Source: Hyphomicrobiales bacterium (GTDB lineage Bacteria > Pseudomonadota > Alphaproteobacteria > Rhizobiales > Rhizobiaceae). Taken from it: a DNA stretch of 64,000 nucleotides. This document shows positions 41,965 through 50,917 of this stretch, piece after piece (within the stretch, counting starts at the first letter, position 1; each line of letters opens with the position of its first letter). The stretch covers positions 1-64,000 of the forward strand of contig UCJD01000036.1 in the NCBI GenBank assembly GCA_900472605.1, written 5' to 3'. Made by a program: the position numbers and the translations under genes. The notes under the pieces are model-generated. The model searched no databases. It was not told the origin of the DNA and worked only from the letters and a program-made list of their open reading frames with translations.

Positions 41965-43599
41965 ATGAGCTTCACGACGATGTTAAAGAGCCTTCTTCTT
42001 GCCGGGACGATCACGGCCACCGCCGCCAATGCCTGGGGCGAGGAAGCCGCCAAGCCTGTGGAAGGCGGTACGTTGATCTATCTGGAACAGCAGCCCCACA
42101 CGAACCTTTATCCGCCGGCCGGCGGCTTTTATCCGAACGGTGGCGTGCTGAACCAGATCACCGACAAGCTGACCTATCAGAATCCGAAGACGCTCGAGAT
42201 CGAGCCATGGATCGCCGAATCCTGGGCGATCAACGAGAACGCCACCGAATATACGTTCAAGCTGCGCAGGGGCGTAACTTTCTCCGACGGCTCGCCGCTT
42301 GATGCCAACGCGGTCGCCAGGAATTTCGACACCTTTGGCCTTGGCAACAAGGAGCTGAAACAACCGGTGTCGGAAGTGATCAACAATTACGATCGTTCCG
42401 AGGTCATCGATCCGCTGACGGTGAAGTTCTATTTCAAGAAACCATCTCCGGGCTTCCTGCAGGGGACGTCGGTCATCGGATCCGGCCTTGTGTCGCTGAA
42501 GACGCTGGCATTGCCGTTCGACCGGCTTGGAGACGCGACCAAGATCGTCGGCTCTGGTCCCTTCGTCGTCGATAGCGAGACGCTCGGCAAGGAGCTCAGC
42601 TTGAAGGTGCGCCCGGACTATGGCTGGGGCCCGGCAAAGCTCCAACATCAGGGCCGCGCCTATCTCGATGGCATCAAGTACATCATCACCGGCGAAGACA
42701 GCGTTCGGATCGGCGCGCTTCTGTCAGGCCAGGCGGACTTTATCCGCCAGGTTCAGGCCTATGACGAAGAACAGGTCGAAAGCCAGGGTTACAAGATCTA
42801 CGCCGCTCCAACGCGCGGGGTGAACAACAGCGTCGTCTTTCGGCCCGATAACCCCCTCGTATCGGATATCCGGGTGCGCCAGGCGTTGCTTCACGGTACC
42901 AATAGCGCCGAGATCATCTCGACGCTGTTCTCGGCAAACTACCCGCAGGCCAAATCGATCATCGCCTCCACCGCGCAGGGCTATGTCGATCTGTCTCCGA
43001 AACTTGCCTACGACGGTGATAAGGCCGCCAAGCTTCTCGATGAAGCCGGCTGGAAGCCTGCTGCAAACGGCGTTCGCGAAAAGGACGGCCAGCCGCTGGT
43101 GTTGACCGCTTACGAATCGCCGCCTCAGCCGCAGAACAAGGCGACGCTTCAGCTCGTCGCCGAGCAATGGGCCAAGCTCGGCGTGACGCTCAACGTCCTT
43201 GCCGGCGACGCCGGCAGCAAGACTGTCGATGACCTCGATCCCGCTAAGACACCGGTCTCTCCCGCGATGGTCGGCCGCGCCGATCCCGATGTCATCAAGA
43301 GCCAGTATTACCCGAAGAATCGCGATGTGCTTCGCCAGAAGGGCGGGCCGAGCGACAAGGTCAAATCCTTCGTCGACGACAAATTGAACGGCTTGCTCGA
43401 GCAACTGTCCTCGGAGCCTGATCGCGCCAAGCGGTTGGCGATCGCGGGCGATGTGCAGAACTACGTGATCGACCAGGCTTACGCGATCCCGATCTTCGAG
43501 GAACCGCAGGCTTTCGCCGGCGCCCCTTACGTGAATGGCGTCGCCTTCGAGGCCGTCGGCCGTCCGAGCTTTTACGGCACCTGGATTGCCGCGCACTGA
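41965..43599 (+). CDS. ABC transporter substrate-binding protein, family 5, KPN_01854-type
   Basis: A 544-residue periplasmic binding protein of the peptide/nickel/opine class 5. The signal peptide (KSLLLAGTITATAANAWG) is followed by EGGTLIYLEQQPHTNLYPPA and the class-5 pattern ESWAINENATEYTFKLRRGVTFSDGSPL. It matches the subgroup described as the KPN_01854 family, known from operons with a luciferase-like monooxygenase and CMD proteins, exactly the context here. The bound compound is unknown. The gene is preceded by an AT-rich operator-like palindrome and followed by a hairpin. Confidence 0.88.
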   Translation: MSFTTMLKSLLLAGTITATAANAWGEEAAKPVEGGTLIYLEQQPHTNLYPPAGGFYPNGGVLNQITDKLTYQNPKTLEIEPWIAESWAINENATEYTFKLRRGVTFSDGSPLDANAVARNFDTFGLGNKELKQPVSEVINNYDRSEVIDPLTVKFYFKKPSPGFLQGTSVIGSGLVSLKTLALPFDRLGDATKIVGSGPFVVDSETLGKELSLKVRPDYGWGPAKLQHQGRAYLDGIKYIITGEDSVRIGALLSGQADFIRQVQAYDEEQVESQGYKIYAAPTRGVNNSVVFRPDNPLVSDIRVRQALLHGTNSAEIISTLFSANYPQAKSIIASTAQGYVDLSPKLAYDGDKAAKLLDEAGWKPAANGVREKDGQPLVLTAYESPPQPQNKATLQLVAEQWAKLGVTLNVLAGDAGSKTVDDLDPAKTPVSPAMVGRADPDVIKSQYYPKNRDVLRQKGGPSDKVKSFVDDKLNGLLEQLSSEPDRAKRLAIAGDVQNYVIDQAYAIPIFEEPQAFAGAPYVNGVAFEAVGRPSFYGTWIAAH

Positions 43600-43604
43600 G
43601 CAAA

Positions 43605-43627
43605 GTGCCCGGCGGCCTACCGGGTAC
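43605..43627 (+). other. Intercistronic hairpin between binding-protein and permease genes
   Basis: GTGCCCGG (43605-43612) pairs with CCGGGTAC (43620-43627), eight pairs with one G-U, loop of seven. Placed five bases after the binding-protein stop codon and lacking a T-run, like the hairpin in the rhamnoside operon; probably sets binding-protein excess. Confidence 0.55.
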
Positions 43628-43650
43628 GCCCCTTACGCGAAGAGATCCGC

Positions 43651-44595
43651 ATGATCCGCTATATCACGTCACGTTTAGGTCAGGCGCTGCTGGTGCTGTG
43701 GGCCGCATTCACCATCTCCTTCGTCCTACTGCAGGCGATGCCGGGGGATGCCGTGCTGATCAAATTCCAGAATCCCGAGTATGGCCTGAGCCCCGAGCAA
43801 CTGGCAGACATCCGCGCGGCATACGCGGCCGACGGTTCGGTATTAACGCAGTATCTGCACACCGCCGGACGGTTCCTGGTTGGAGACTTCGGCTATTCGC
43901 TGCAGGCAGGCGTGGCCGTCAGCGCCCAGCTTGCGACGAACCTGCCCGCCACGATCCGCCTCGCCGGCTTTGCTTTCGTCGCTGCCGTCGCGATCGCCGT
44001 CCTCCTCGCCATCCTCGCCAACATCCAGGGCTCTGGCAGGCTGCGCGGCATCATCCAGTCGGTGCCGTCGCTCTTCGTGTCCGTACCGACATTCTGGCTC
44101 GGGATCATGCTGATCCAGATTTTCTCGTTTCGCCTGCGATTGGTTCCCGTGATCAATCCAGGTCCATGGGAAGGTTTGATATTGCCTGTGCTTGCCGTGG
44201 CCGTTCCCATTTCGGCGCCGCTGGTGCAAATCCTTCTTCGAAATATCGATCAGGTCAAAACGCGGCCGTTCGTTGCCGTGGCGCGCGCCAAGGGAGCATC
44301 GCACGCAAGGGTCCTGTGGCGGCACGTCGCAAAGAACGCACTTCTGCCCGTGCTGACCGTTGGCGGCGTATTGTTCGGTGAACTCCTCGCGGGCGCCGTG
44401 ATCACCGAAACCGTCTTCGGCCTCAACGGCATCGGCAGCCTCACCGAGCAGGCCGTCAATTTCCAGGACGTAGCGGTGTTGCAGGCAATCGTCGTGCTGT
44501 CGGCCGCAGCCTTCGTGACCGTGAACCTTGTGGTAGATCTTCTCTACCCCATCCTCGATCCCCGGCTCAAAGCCAGGCCGGAGACTGCCCGATGA
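43651..44595 (+). CDS. ABC transporter permease (DppB type)
   Basis: A 314-residue permease starting MIRYITSRLGQALLVLWAAF with about six helices; the coupling loop VAVARAKGASHARVLWRHVAKNAL lies in the C-terminal third and the family ending DLLYPILDPRL is present. It forms the channel with the next permease (four-base overlap). By sequence it belongs to the peptide/nickel (PepT) class, but the cargo of this operon need not be a peptide. Confidence 0.9.
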   Translation: MIRYITSRLGQALLVLWAAFTISFVLLQAMPGDAVLIKFQNPEYGLSPEQLADIRAAYAADGSVLTQYLHTAGRFLVGDFGYSLQAGVAVSAQLATNLPATIRLAGFAFVAAVAIAVLLAILANIQGSGRLRGIIQSVPSLFVSVPTFWLGIMLIQIFSFRLRLVPVINPGPWEGLILPVLAVAVPISAPLVQILLRNIDQVKTRPFVAVARAKGASHARVLWRHVAKNALLPVLTVGGVLFGELLAGAVITETVFGLNGIGSLTEQAVNFQDVAVLQAIVVLSAAAFVTVNLVVDLLYPILDPRLKARPETAR

Positions 44596-45476
44596 CGAGC
44601 CTTGATGTCGCCGAACGCCCACTTGAGATCGATGATGCCGACAGCGTTGGCAATGCGGCAGCAGCACATGCGCCGCGCCGGCAGCGTATCGATGCCAGCC
44701 TTGTGCTTGCCGTCGTCGTGCTGGCCATCGTCTTGTTGTGGGCCGCCGTTCCGCTGCTGTTCACATCCTACGACCCGATCAAGGGGTTTGCCGGCCAGCA
44801 GCTAAAAGCGCCCAGCCTGACACATATCCTTGGCACGGACGCGCTTGGGCGTGATCTCTTTGCACGCCTGGTGCATGGCTCTGTACATTCGCTTTCCGGG
44901 GCTCTTGCGGCCGTTGCCATCGGGCTTGCGCTCGGAACCACGCTCGGCGTACTTGCCGGCTCGCTAGGAGGCCGGGCGGATACCGTCATCATGCGGCTGG
45001 TCGATGTCCTGCTGTCGATCCCCGTTTTGCTGCTCTCTCTCAGCATCATCATCCTGCTCGGTTTCGGTACGCTCAACGCCGCGATCGCCGTCGGCATCAC
45101 CTCGGTCGCGAGCTTTGCCCGTATCGTGCGCTCCGAAGTCGTCATGGTGCGACGAAGCGAATATGTCGAAGCGGCCTTCGGCAGCGGCGGCACATTTCTG
45201 AGTGTCCTCTGGCGCCATATCCTGCCCAATTCCCTGACTTCGGTCATCGCCTTCGCAGCGCTGCAGGTGGGATCGGCGATCCTGCAATTGTCGACACTCG
45301 GTTTTCTCGGATACGGCGCGCCGCCGCCGACGCCGGAGTGGGGACTGCTGATCGCCGAGGGCCGAAACTACATCGCGACCGCGTGGTGGCTCACCGCCGC
45401 GCCCGGCGTCGTCGTTGTTCTCGTGGTGCTCTGCGTAAACCGCATCAGCCAGGCAATCGGAGGAGGAGACAGATGA
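44592..45476 (+). CDS. ABC transporter permease (DppC type)
   Basis: A 294-residue permease with an N-terminal cytoplasmic tail of about 35 residues, then a first helix (ASLVLAVVVLAIVLLWAAV) and the class signature HILGTDALGRDLFARLVHGS. The coupling loop RRSEYVEAAFGSGGTFLSVL is present, and TLGFLGYGAPPPTPEWG is typical of DppC. The start overlaps the previous gene and the stop overlaps the next, each by four bases, so stoichiometric translation is expected. Confidence 0.9.
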   Translation: MTSLDVAERPLEIDDADSVGNAAAAHAPRRQRIDASLVLAVVVLAIVLLWAAVPLLFTSYDPIKGFAGQQLKAPSLTHILGTDALGRDLFARLVHGSVHSLSGALAAVAIGLALGTTLGVLAGSLGGRADTVIMRLVDVLLSIPVLLLSLSIIILLGFGTLNAAIAVGITSVASFARIVRSEVVMVRRSEYVEAAFGSGGTFLSVLWRHILPNSLTSVIAFAALQVGSAILQLSTLGFLGYGAPPPTPEWGLLIAEGRNYIATAWWLTAAPGVVVVLVVLCVNRISQAIGGGDR

Positions 45477-47164
45477 CGATAAGACCGAACGATCTGCCAA
45501 GAGGCCCGCTCCAACCATCGCCGGTGCTGGATGTTGCAGGACTGACCATTAGCTACGAAGCTCGTGCCGGAAGACGGACTGTCGTTCACGGAATAGATTT
45601 CCGCATCGATCCAGGCGAAGTCGTCGCGCTTGTCGGAGAATCCGGCTCGGGCAAAAGTTCGACGGCTCAGGCAATCATAGGCCTCCTGCCTGACAACGGC
45701 AGGCTTGAAGCCGGCAGCATCCGGCTGAACGGCGAGGAGATTGCCGGCTGGCCGCAACGGCGGCTTGACGGCATTCGTGGTGCGGTTGTCAGTCTCGTGC
45801 CGCAGGACCCAGGCAACTCGCTCAATCCTGTCAAGACGATCGGCAAGCAGGTCGCGGAAATTCTCGCCATTCATGGCAAGGCCTCCGGTCCAGTTGCCTA
45901 TGCGCAGGCTGTCGAGCTTCTGGAACGCGTCGGGCTCAGCGAGCCGAGGCTGCGCGCCCAGCAATATCCACACGAGCTTTCCGGCGGCATGAAGCAACGC
46001 GTGCTGATCGCCATCGCCATCGCGCTGAAACCGGCGATTATCATCGCCGACGAACCGACAAGCGCGCTCGACGTGACGGTGCAGAAACACATTCTCGATC
46101 TGATCGATGAGCTTCGCAGGGAGTATGGCACCGCGATCCTGCTTGTCACACATGATCTTGGCGTGGCGGTGGATCGGTCCGATCGGCTGATCGTCCTCAA
46201 GAACGGCCGAATTCAGGAGCAAGGCCGCACGGTGGATGTGGTGGTCAACCCAAAGAGCGCCTATACGCGCCAGCTGCTGCTGGACGCGCCATCGCTCAAC
46301 CGGCGTCCGCGTATCGTGACAACGCCGTCGCGGGACCAGCGAAGCGACGACATCGTTGTCGTTGAAAACCTCATCAAGGATTTCGGCATTGGTGGGAGTG
46401 GCCGTTTCCGTGCGGTGGATGACATATCGTTCGCGGTTCAGCGGGGCACGACGCATGCCCTGGTCGGCGAATCCGGCTCAGGCAAGACGACGAGTATCCG
46501 CATCATTTCCGCCTTCGAGAAGCCGACGTCGGGTCGCGTCGTTATCGATGGCCTGCCGCTCTCGGAGCTGCGCGGCGAAACCTTGCGGCTCTTCCGCAAG
46601 ACGATACAGCTCGTTTATCAGAACCCTTTCGGCTCACTCGATCCGCGTCAGACGATCCGGCGCATCGTCGAGGAGCCGCTTTTGAACTTCGAGCCGGTTG
46701 CGCGTGGCGAGCGAATGGCGCGGGTCGGTGCGATCATCGCCAAGGTCGGGCTCCCGGATGATGTTCTGGACAGGCGACCGCATGCGCTATCGGGCGGGCA
46801 GCGACAACGCGTCGCCATTGCCCGAGCCTTGATACTGAAGCCGAAAATCCTGGTGCTTGATGAGGCCGTCTCCGCTCTCGATGTTACCGTTCAAGCGCAG
46901 ATTCTGGCTTTGCTTGCCGATCTCCAGCGCGAACTCGGCCTGACCTACCTCTTCGTCTCGCACGATCTCGCCGTCGTTCGCCAGATCGCCGACACGGTCT
47001 CGGTACTGAACCGCGGAAAGCTGGTCGATAGCGGCCCGGTCGATCAGGTCTTCGGCAATCCCGCCAGCGACTATACGCGCGATCTCATTGCAGCAATTCC
47101 GGGAAAGACATTCACCCCGGCACGGGGATCATCCATCTTGACGAATACAGGAAGCAAACAATGA
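45473..47164 (+). CDS. Dual ATP-binding protein of the peptide/nickel-type ABC importer
   Basis: A 563-residue protein with two fused ATPase domains (DppD-DppF type). The first has Walker A GESGSGKSS, signature LSGGMKQRVLIA and IIADEPTSALDV; the second has Walker A GESGSGKTT, signature LSGGQRQRVAIARAL and LVLDEAVSALDV. Fusion removes the need for separate DppD and DppF. It energises the preceding two permeases. Its start overlaps the DppC-type stop and its stop overlaps the monooxygenase start (both four bases), tying transport and oxidation into one transcript. Confidence 0.92.
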   Translation: MTIRPNDLPRGPLQPSPVLDVAGLTISYEARAGRRTVVHGIDFRIDPGEVVALVGESGSGKSSTAQAIIGLLPDNGRLEAGSIRLNGEEIAGWPQRRLDGIRGAVVSLVPQDPGNSLNPVKTIGKQVAEILAIHGKASGPVAYAQAVELLERVGLSEPRLRAQQYPHELSGGMKQRVLIAIAIALKPAIIIADEPTSALDVTVQKHILDLIDELRREYGTAILLVTHDLGVAVDRSDRLIVLKNGRIQEQGRTVDVVVNPKSAYTRQLLLDAPSLNRRPRIVTTPSRDQRSDDIVVVENLIKDFGIGGSGRFRAVDDISFAVQRGTTHALVGESGSGKTTSIRIISAFEKPTSGRVVIDGLPLSELRGETLRLFRKTIQLVYQNPFGSLDPRQTIRRIVEEPLLNFEPVARGERMARVGAIIAKVGLPDDVLDRRPHALSGGQRQRVAIARALILKPKILVLDEAVSALDVTVQAQILALLADLQRELGLTYLFVSHDLAVVRQIADTVSVLNRGKLVDSGPVDQVFGNPASDYTRDLIAAIPGKTFTPARGSSILTNTGSKQ

Positions 47165-48222
47165 CGAAGGCAATCACGCCGAAACGCCTGGGCTTTTTCA
47201 GCCGCGTGCTCGATCAGGCCGATGCGGCCACGCGCTACCGGCTGGTCGCCGAGCAGATCGTCCACGCCGAGAAGCTGGGCTTTGACAGCGCCTGGGTGGC
47301 GCAGCATCATTTCGACGGCGATGAAGGCGGTCTCCCGTCGCCCCTGATCTTCCTGGCGGAGCTTGCGGCCCGGACGTCGCGGATCAGGCTCGGGACCGGT
47401 GTGATCACGCTGCCGATGGAAAGCGCGGTGCGCGTCGCGGAGGATACCGCCGTACTCGATATTCTCTCGAGCAACCGTCTGGAAATCGGCTTCGGGACGG
47501 GAGGCACGCCGGCGTCCTTCCTGCCCTTTGGACTGGAGAGCAGCGGTCGTGCAGCCGTTTACGCCAAAAGCCTGGCAACCGTCCGCGACGCTTGGGCGGG
47601 ACGACCGCTTGCCGGTGAAAGCCGGCTTTATCCCACGGCGCCGCATCTTCTGGACCGTGTCTGGCAGGCAACCTTTTCGGTTGGCGGCGGCGAGCGGGCA
47701 GGGCGCGATGGCGATGGGCTGATGCTGTCTCGCACGCAACCGCGCTCCGCGGATGCCCCCGAAACGCCGCTCTGGGATTTGCAAAACCCGATCATCGACG
47801 CCTATCTCGAAAATTTGCCGCAGGGCAGGGCGCCACGCATCCTCGGATCGCGCAGCCTGTTCGTGGCGGACAATCGCAAACAGGCCCTTCAATTCGCCGA
47901 ATTGGGGCTTCGGCGCAGCGTGGAGCGCTTCGTCGCCAGCGGACACAAGGTGGCAAGCACCAGGACGGAAGATCTCATCCGGGCGTTCGACGTCCATGTT
48001 GGCACGCCGCAGGATGTGATCGCCTCCTTGAGAGCCGATACGGCGCTCGAGCGCGTCACCGATCTCGTTTTCCAGGTCCACTCCGTCGACCCGCCCCACG
48101 AATACATCCTGCGATCGCTGGAACTGATCGCCAGCGAAGTCGCGCCCGCGCTCGGCTGGATCCCTGGCGCTTCGAAGACCACCGACGCCAAACCCCAGGA
48201 ACGACGCTTCGCCACGGCTTAG
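47161..48222 (+). CDS. Luciferase-like FMN-dependent monooxygenase, KPN_01858-type
   Basis: A 353-residue bacterial luciferase-like (LLM) TIM barrel. KRLGFFSRVLDQADAATRYR, SAWVAQHHFDGDEGGLPSP (His of the LLM active site) and TSRIRLGTGVITLPMESAVR are diagnostic, and the set corresponds to the KPN_01858 family found with the KPN_01854 binding protein. Such enzymes use FMNH2 from a separate reductase to insert oxygen, for example into C-S, C-N or aldehyde-containing substrates. No flavin reductase is in the operon. The imported compound is the likely substrate; its identity is unknown. Confidence 0.88.
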   Translation: MTKAITPKRLGFFSRVLDQADAATRYRLVAEQIVHAEKLGFDSAWVAQHHFDGDEGGLPSPLIFLAELAARTSRIRLGTGVITLPMESAVRVAEDTAVLDILSSNRLEIGFGTGGTPASFLPFGLESSGRAAVYAKSLATVRDAWAGRPLAGESRLYPTAPHLLDRVWQATFSVGGGERAGRDGDGLMLSRTQPRSADAPETPLWDLQNPIIDAYLENLPQGRAPRILGSRSLFVADNRKQALQFAELGLRRSVERFVASGHKVASTRTEDLIRAFDVHVGTPQDVIASLRADTALERVTDLVFQVHSVDPPHEYILRSLELIASEVAPALGWIPGASKTTDAKPQERRFATA

Positions 48223-48246
48223 GACGATATCAGGAAAGGAACCCAT

Positions 48247-48879
48247 ATGAGTACGCGCACACCCGACATCATCGACCTTCTGGCGGCCATCGAGACAGGC
48301 TCGTTTCTCGATCGTATCCGCAACCAGCGTCCGGAAACGCGCATCAACGCCCAGAAGAGCTACCTCGCGCTCTTCGAGCCCGTGAGCGATAAGGACGTCG
48401 CGCGCGCGGAGCGGCTGGTGCTCGCGGCTTTCGTCGCGGGCCTTCACCAAGCGGCGGGCGTCACCGAGTTTTATGCTGCAGGGCTGAGCGAAGCGAGTGG
48501 CGGCGCGTCACTTGGGGCCGCGGTGAGGACTGAACTCCTCAAGGCCGTGACCGAGGGGCCTTACGGGCACTATCCGGCAGGTCCTCTGTCTGTCGAAGAC
48601 AGGCCGGGTCCGGTCTATGCCGTATCGGATTTTGCCCGCGCCGTTTTCGGCGCCAGGCTGTCGGCGGCGCTGGAGCACGCGCACCTCCTCGTTTTCCGTC
48701 CGCGCGAAGCGAGCCCGGATGCGTTGCAGAAGCTGCTCGACGCAGGCTGGACGACAACGGCCATTGTCACCCTCTCGCAACTGGTTGCCTTCCTGTCCTT
48801 CCAAATCCGTGTCGTCGCCGCGCTGTCCGCGCTCGGCGCCGCCGTGCAGGCGCGCACCCCGCGCGCCGCCGCGGAATAA
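48247..48879 (+). CDS. CMD domain protein, Avi_7170 family
   Basis: A 210-residue protein of the carboxymuconolactone decarboxylase/AhpD-like group named Avi_7170 after Agrobacterium vitis. It begins TPDIIDLLAAIETGSFLDRI. No CxxC motif is present, unlike its neighbour, so it lacks the redox pair of AhpD; it may be a structural or scaffolding partner of the next protein. The helix TTTAIVTLSQLVAFLSFQIRV is the most conserved part. It begins 24 bases after the monooxygenase gene, with GGAAAGGA upstream, and belongs to the same operon. Confidence 0.85.
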   Translation: MSTRTPDIIDLLAAIETGSFLDRIRNQRPETRINAQKSYLALFEPVSDKDVARAERLVLAAFVAGLHQAAGVTEFYAAGLSEASGGASLGAAVRTELLKAVTEGPYGHYPAGPLSVEDRPGPVYAVSDFARAVFGARLSAALEHAHLLVFRPREASPDALQKLLDAGWTTTAIVTLSQLVAFLSFQIRVVAALSALGAAVQARTPRAAAE

Positions 48880-48889
48880 GGAGCATGTC

Positions 48890-49495
48890 ATGACCGATAT
48901 CGTCATCCATCCCCGGATCGAAAATCGTCCGAATGCCTTCACTCAGGTCGAAATCGGCTGGACGCCCTGGCTTGAACCGCTTTCGGAGGAGGAGCTCACC
49001 GAGCGGCACTGGAGCGGCCTCGTCGATGCGTCGCGGGCGAAGTCTCCGTACTTCATGCTGCTCGCGCGCGACCCGGAGATTCTCGAAGCCCGCACCAAGA
49101 CGGACAAGGACATCTTCTACAATACCGAAGCTGGCCTGCCGCGCGCCGAGCGTGAGCTTTCCGCCACAGCCGCCTCGCGCAGCAATGGATGCGTCTTCTG
49201 CGCCTCGGTGCATTCCCGCTTTGCGTCGCATCATTCGAAACGCACTGACGAGGTCCAGAAGCTGCTCGACGAAGGCACCGGCGCCGATCTTTCCAGCCGT
49301 CGCTGGAAGGCGGTGGTCGAGGCATCGGTGGCCTTGACCGCGACCCCTTCGGCATTCGGAGCGGAGCAGATCGACCGTCTGCACAAAGAGGGGCTCGACG
49401 ATCTCGAGATCGCCGACGTCATTCACGGCGCCGCCTTCTTCAACTGGGCAAACCGCCTCATGCTTTCGCTTGGTGAGCCCACTCCGGCGAAATAG
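48890..49495 (+). CDS. Alkylhydroperoxidase domain protein, Avi_7169 family
   Basis: A 201-residue AhpD-like protein. The redox-active pair is in NGCVFCASVHSR (CxxC plus the downstream His, residues about 101-110), the classic AhpD active site for peroxide or disulphide reduction. The C-terminal ADVIHGAAFFNWANRLMLSL is the family helix. It is the last gene of the operon, 10 bases after the CMD protein, with AAGGAG before the ATG. It may detoxify peroxides from the flavin monooxygenase or act on a product; both are inference. Confidence 0.87.
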   Translation: MTDIVIHPRIENRPNAFTQVEIGWTPWLEPLSEEELTERHWSGLVDASRAKSPYFMLLARDPEILEARTKTDKDIFYNTEAGLPRAERELSATAASRSNGCVFCASVHSRFASHHSKRTDEVQKLLDEGTGADLSSRRWKAVVEASVALTATPSAFGAEQIDRLHKEGLDDLEIADVIHGAAFFNWANRLMLSLGEPTPAK

Positions 49496-49500
49496 CGGCC

Positions 49501-49520
49501 GTCGCCCGTAAATGGGCGAC
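49501..49520. terminator. Convergent hairpin between two operons
   Basis: GTCGCCC (49501-49507) and GGGCGAC (49514-49520) with a six-base loop lie between the end of the ABC/monooxygenase operon and the end of the opposing transaminase gene. No strong T-run on either side, but the position suits a two-way terminator. Confidence 0.5.
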
Positions 49521-49528
49521 AGGGAGCG

Positions 49529-50383
49529 TCAGATCGCGTTCGCCATCTTGTCCTCGATGTAAAGCTGGCGAAGCTTCAGCGTTCGAGGTCCCGGCTCGCC
49601 ATCGCCGACGGGCTGCCCGTCTATCGAGGTGACCGGCAGGACGAAGCTTGTCGCCGAGGTGATGAAGGCCTCGGCGGCATCCTTCGCTTCCTCGGGCGTG
49701 AAGGCGCGTTCCTCGACGGCAAGACCAGCGTTGTGGGCGATGTCGAGAACGCTGAGGCGCGTGATGCCGTGCAGGATCGCGTTTGACAGGCCGCGCGTGA
49801 TCAGCTTCCCGTCCTTGCTGATGATGTGCGCTGTCGCCGAGCTTGCTTCCGTGACGAAACCGTCCTCGACAAGCCAGGCGTCATCGGCACCGACGGAGGC
49901 TGCCTGCATCTTCGCCATCGAGGGATAAAGCAACTGAACCGTCTTGATGTCGCGCCGAGCCCAGCGCTGATCGGGAACCAGCGCCACGGAAATCCCCGTC
50001 TTCACCTTCGGATTGTCGAGCACGGCCTTGGCCTGGGTGAACAGGACCAATGTCGGGGTCGCGTTCGTAGGGAAGGCAAAGTCGCGGTCGGCGGCGCCGC
50101 GGGAAATCTGCAGATAGATAAGTCCCTCCCGAAGGTCGTTCCTGCGGACGATCTCACGATGAACGGCAAGCAGTTCCTCCTCCGTCAGCGGGCAGTTAAT
50201 GCCGAGTTCGGCGGTCGAGCGCCGAAGGCGGGCCGCGTGACCGGCATATTCAAGCAGCTTGCCGCCGACAACGCCGGTGACTTCATAGATCGCGTCGGCG
50301 AACAGGAAGCCGCGGTCGAACACGGAGACTTTTGCATCGGCCTCCGCGAGCCAGCTGCCGTTCAGGTATACGGTACGGGTCAA
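49529..50383 (-). CDS. dat: D-amino-acid transaminase
   Basis: A 284-residue class IV PLP aminotransferase. It starts TRTVYLNGSWLAEADAKVSV, with FDRGFLFADAIYEV near the N-terminus. The PLP lysine is in the DIKTVQLLYPSMAK region and the glycine-rich ITRGLSNAILHGITR binds the cofactor phosphate. D-alanine transaminase-like enzymes interconvert D-amino acids and 2-oxo acids; a branched-chain or 4-amino-4-deoxychorismate-type role is less likely. No ATG fits well: TTG 50383 with GAGGAA upstream gives the family-length N-terminus, while a GTG at 50452 would add 23 unconserved residues. Confidence 0.85.
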   Translation of the reverse strand: MTRTVYLNGSWLAEADAKVSVFDRGFLFADAIYEVTGVVGGKLLEYAGHAARLRRSTAELGINCPLTEEELLAVHREIVRRNDLREGLIYLQISRGAADRDFAFPTNATPTLVLFTQAKAVLDNPKVKTGISVALVPDQRWARRDIKTVQLLYPSMAKMQAASVGADDAWLVEDGFVTEASSATAHIISKDGKLITRGLSNAILHGITRLSVLDIAHNAGLAVEERAFTPEEAKDAAEAFITSATSFVLPVTSIDGQPVGDGEPGPRTLKLRQLYIEDKMANAI

Positions 50384-50452
50384 GATTGTTCCTCGTTCAG
50401 TTTCAGGCGTGGAAAGGACCTTGGTCGATTCCACTGGCGGCCAGTTTGTCAC

Positions 50453-50917
50453 GCAACATGCGCGCCGTCACTGCCGCACCCGGCGTATCTGCGTCAATGC
50501 AACCGACCGCCAGATGTTTCAATTTTTATGAAAACTGATTCCATAAAAAACTGATTGTGGCGCGACGTCGATACAATCTAAAACTAGTCTTGGAATGCAA
50601 CCGCTTGACTGATCGGCTCGGGGAACTGTGCCGGCTGGTGTCCCACAAGATGCCCTGCTTTCCGACAATACTTACTGAAAAACCTTTGCCTTGGGCCGAG
50701 TTTCGTAACTGGTAGAATCCGCCCGAGCCGCCATGATGGCCACGATCTTTGCCATGTCGATATCATCCATCCGATCGATGAATTGATTGGCGGCTAGAAC
50801 CATCGGATTGTCGGTCTTATTCGTTGACCACGACATTGATGCTCAGCGCCGTGTTGGCGAGTTAGAGATTGCGACCTCGCGACAGTCGACCATCGATCCC
50901 TGTCACGTAGAGGTCAT
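50453..50917. other. Intergenic region between transaminase and chemoreceptor
   Basis: About 465 bases upstream of two divergent genes. Part (50520-50585) is AT-rich and probably carries promoters for the transaminase; the rest includes one small minus-strand open frame listed separately. No other feature was identified. Confidence 0.4.
50672..50836 (-). CDS. Possible small protein or gene remnant (54 residues)
   Basis: A minus-strand frame of 54 codons starting MSWSTNKTDNPMVLAANQFI, continuing with DRMDDIDMAKIVAIMAARAD and ending RPKAKVFQ. Composition is that of a soluble amphipathic helical peptide, unlike random shadow frames, but no strong ribosome binding site precedes it and no family is recognised. 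It could be a genuine small protein, or the end of a decayed gene next to the transaminase. Confidence 0.35.
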   Translation of the reverse strand: MSWSTNKTDNPMVLAANQFIDRMDDIDMAKIVAIMAARADSTSYETRPKAKVFQ

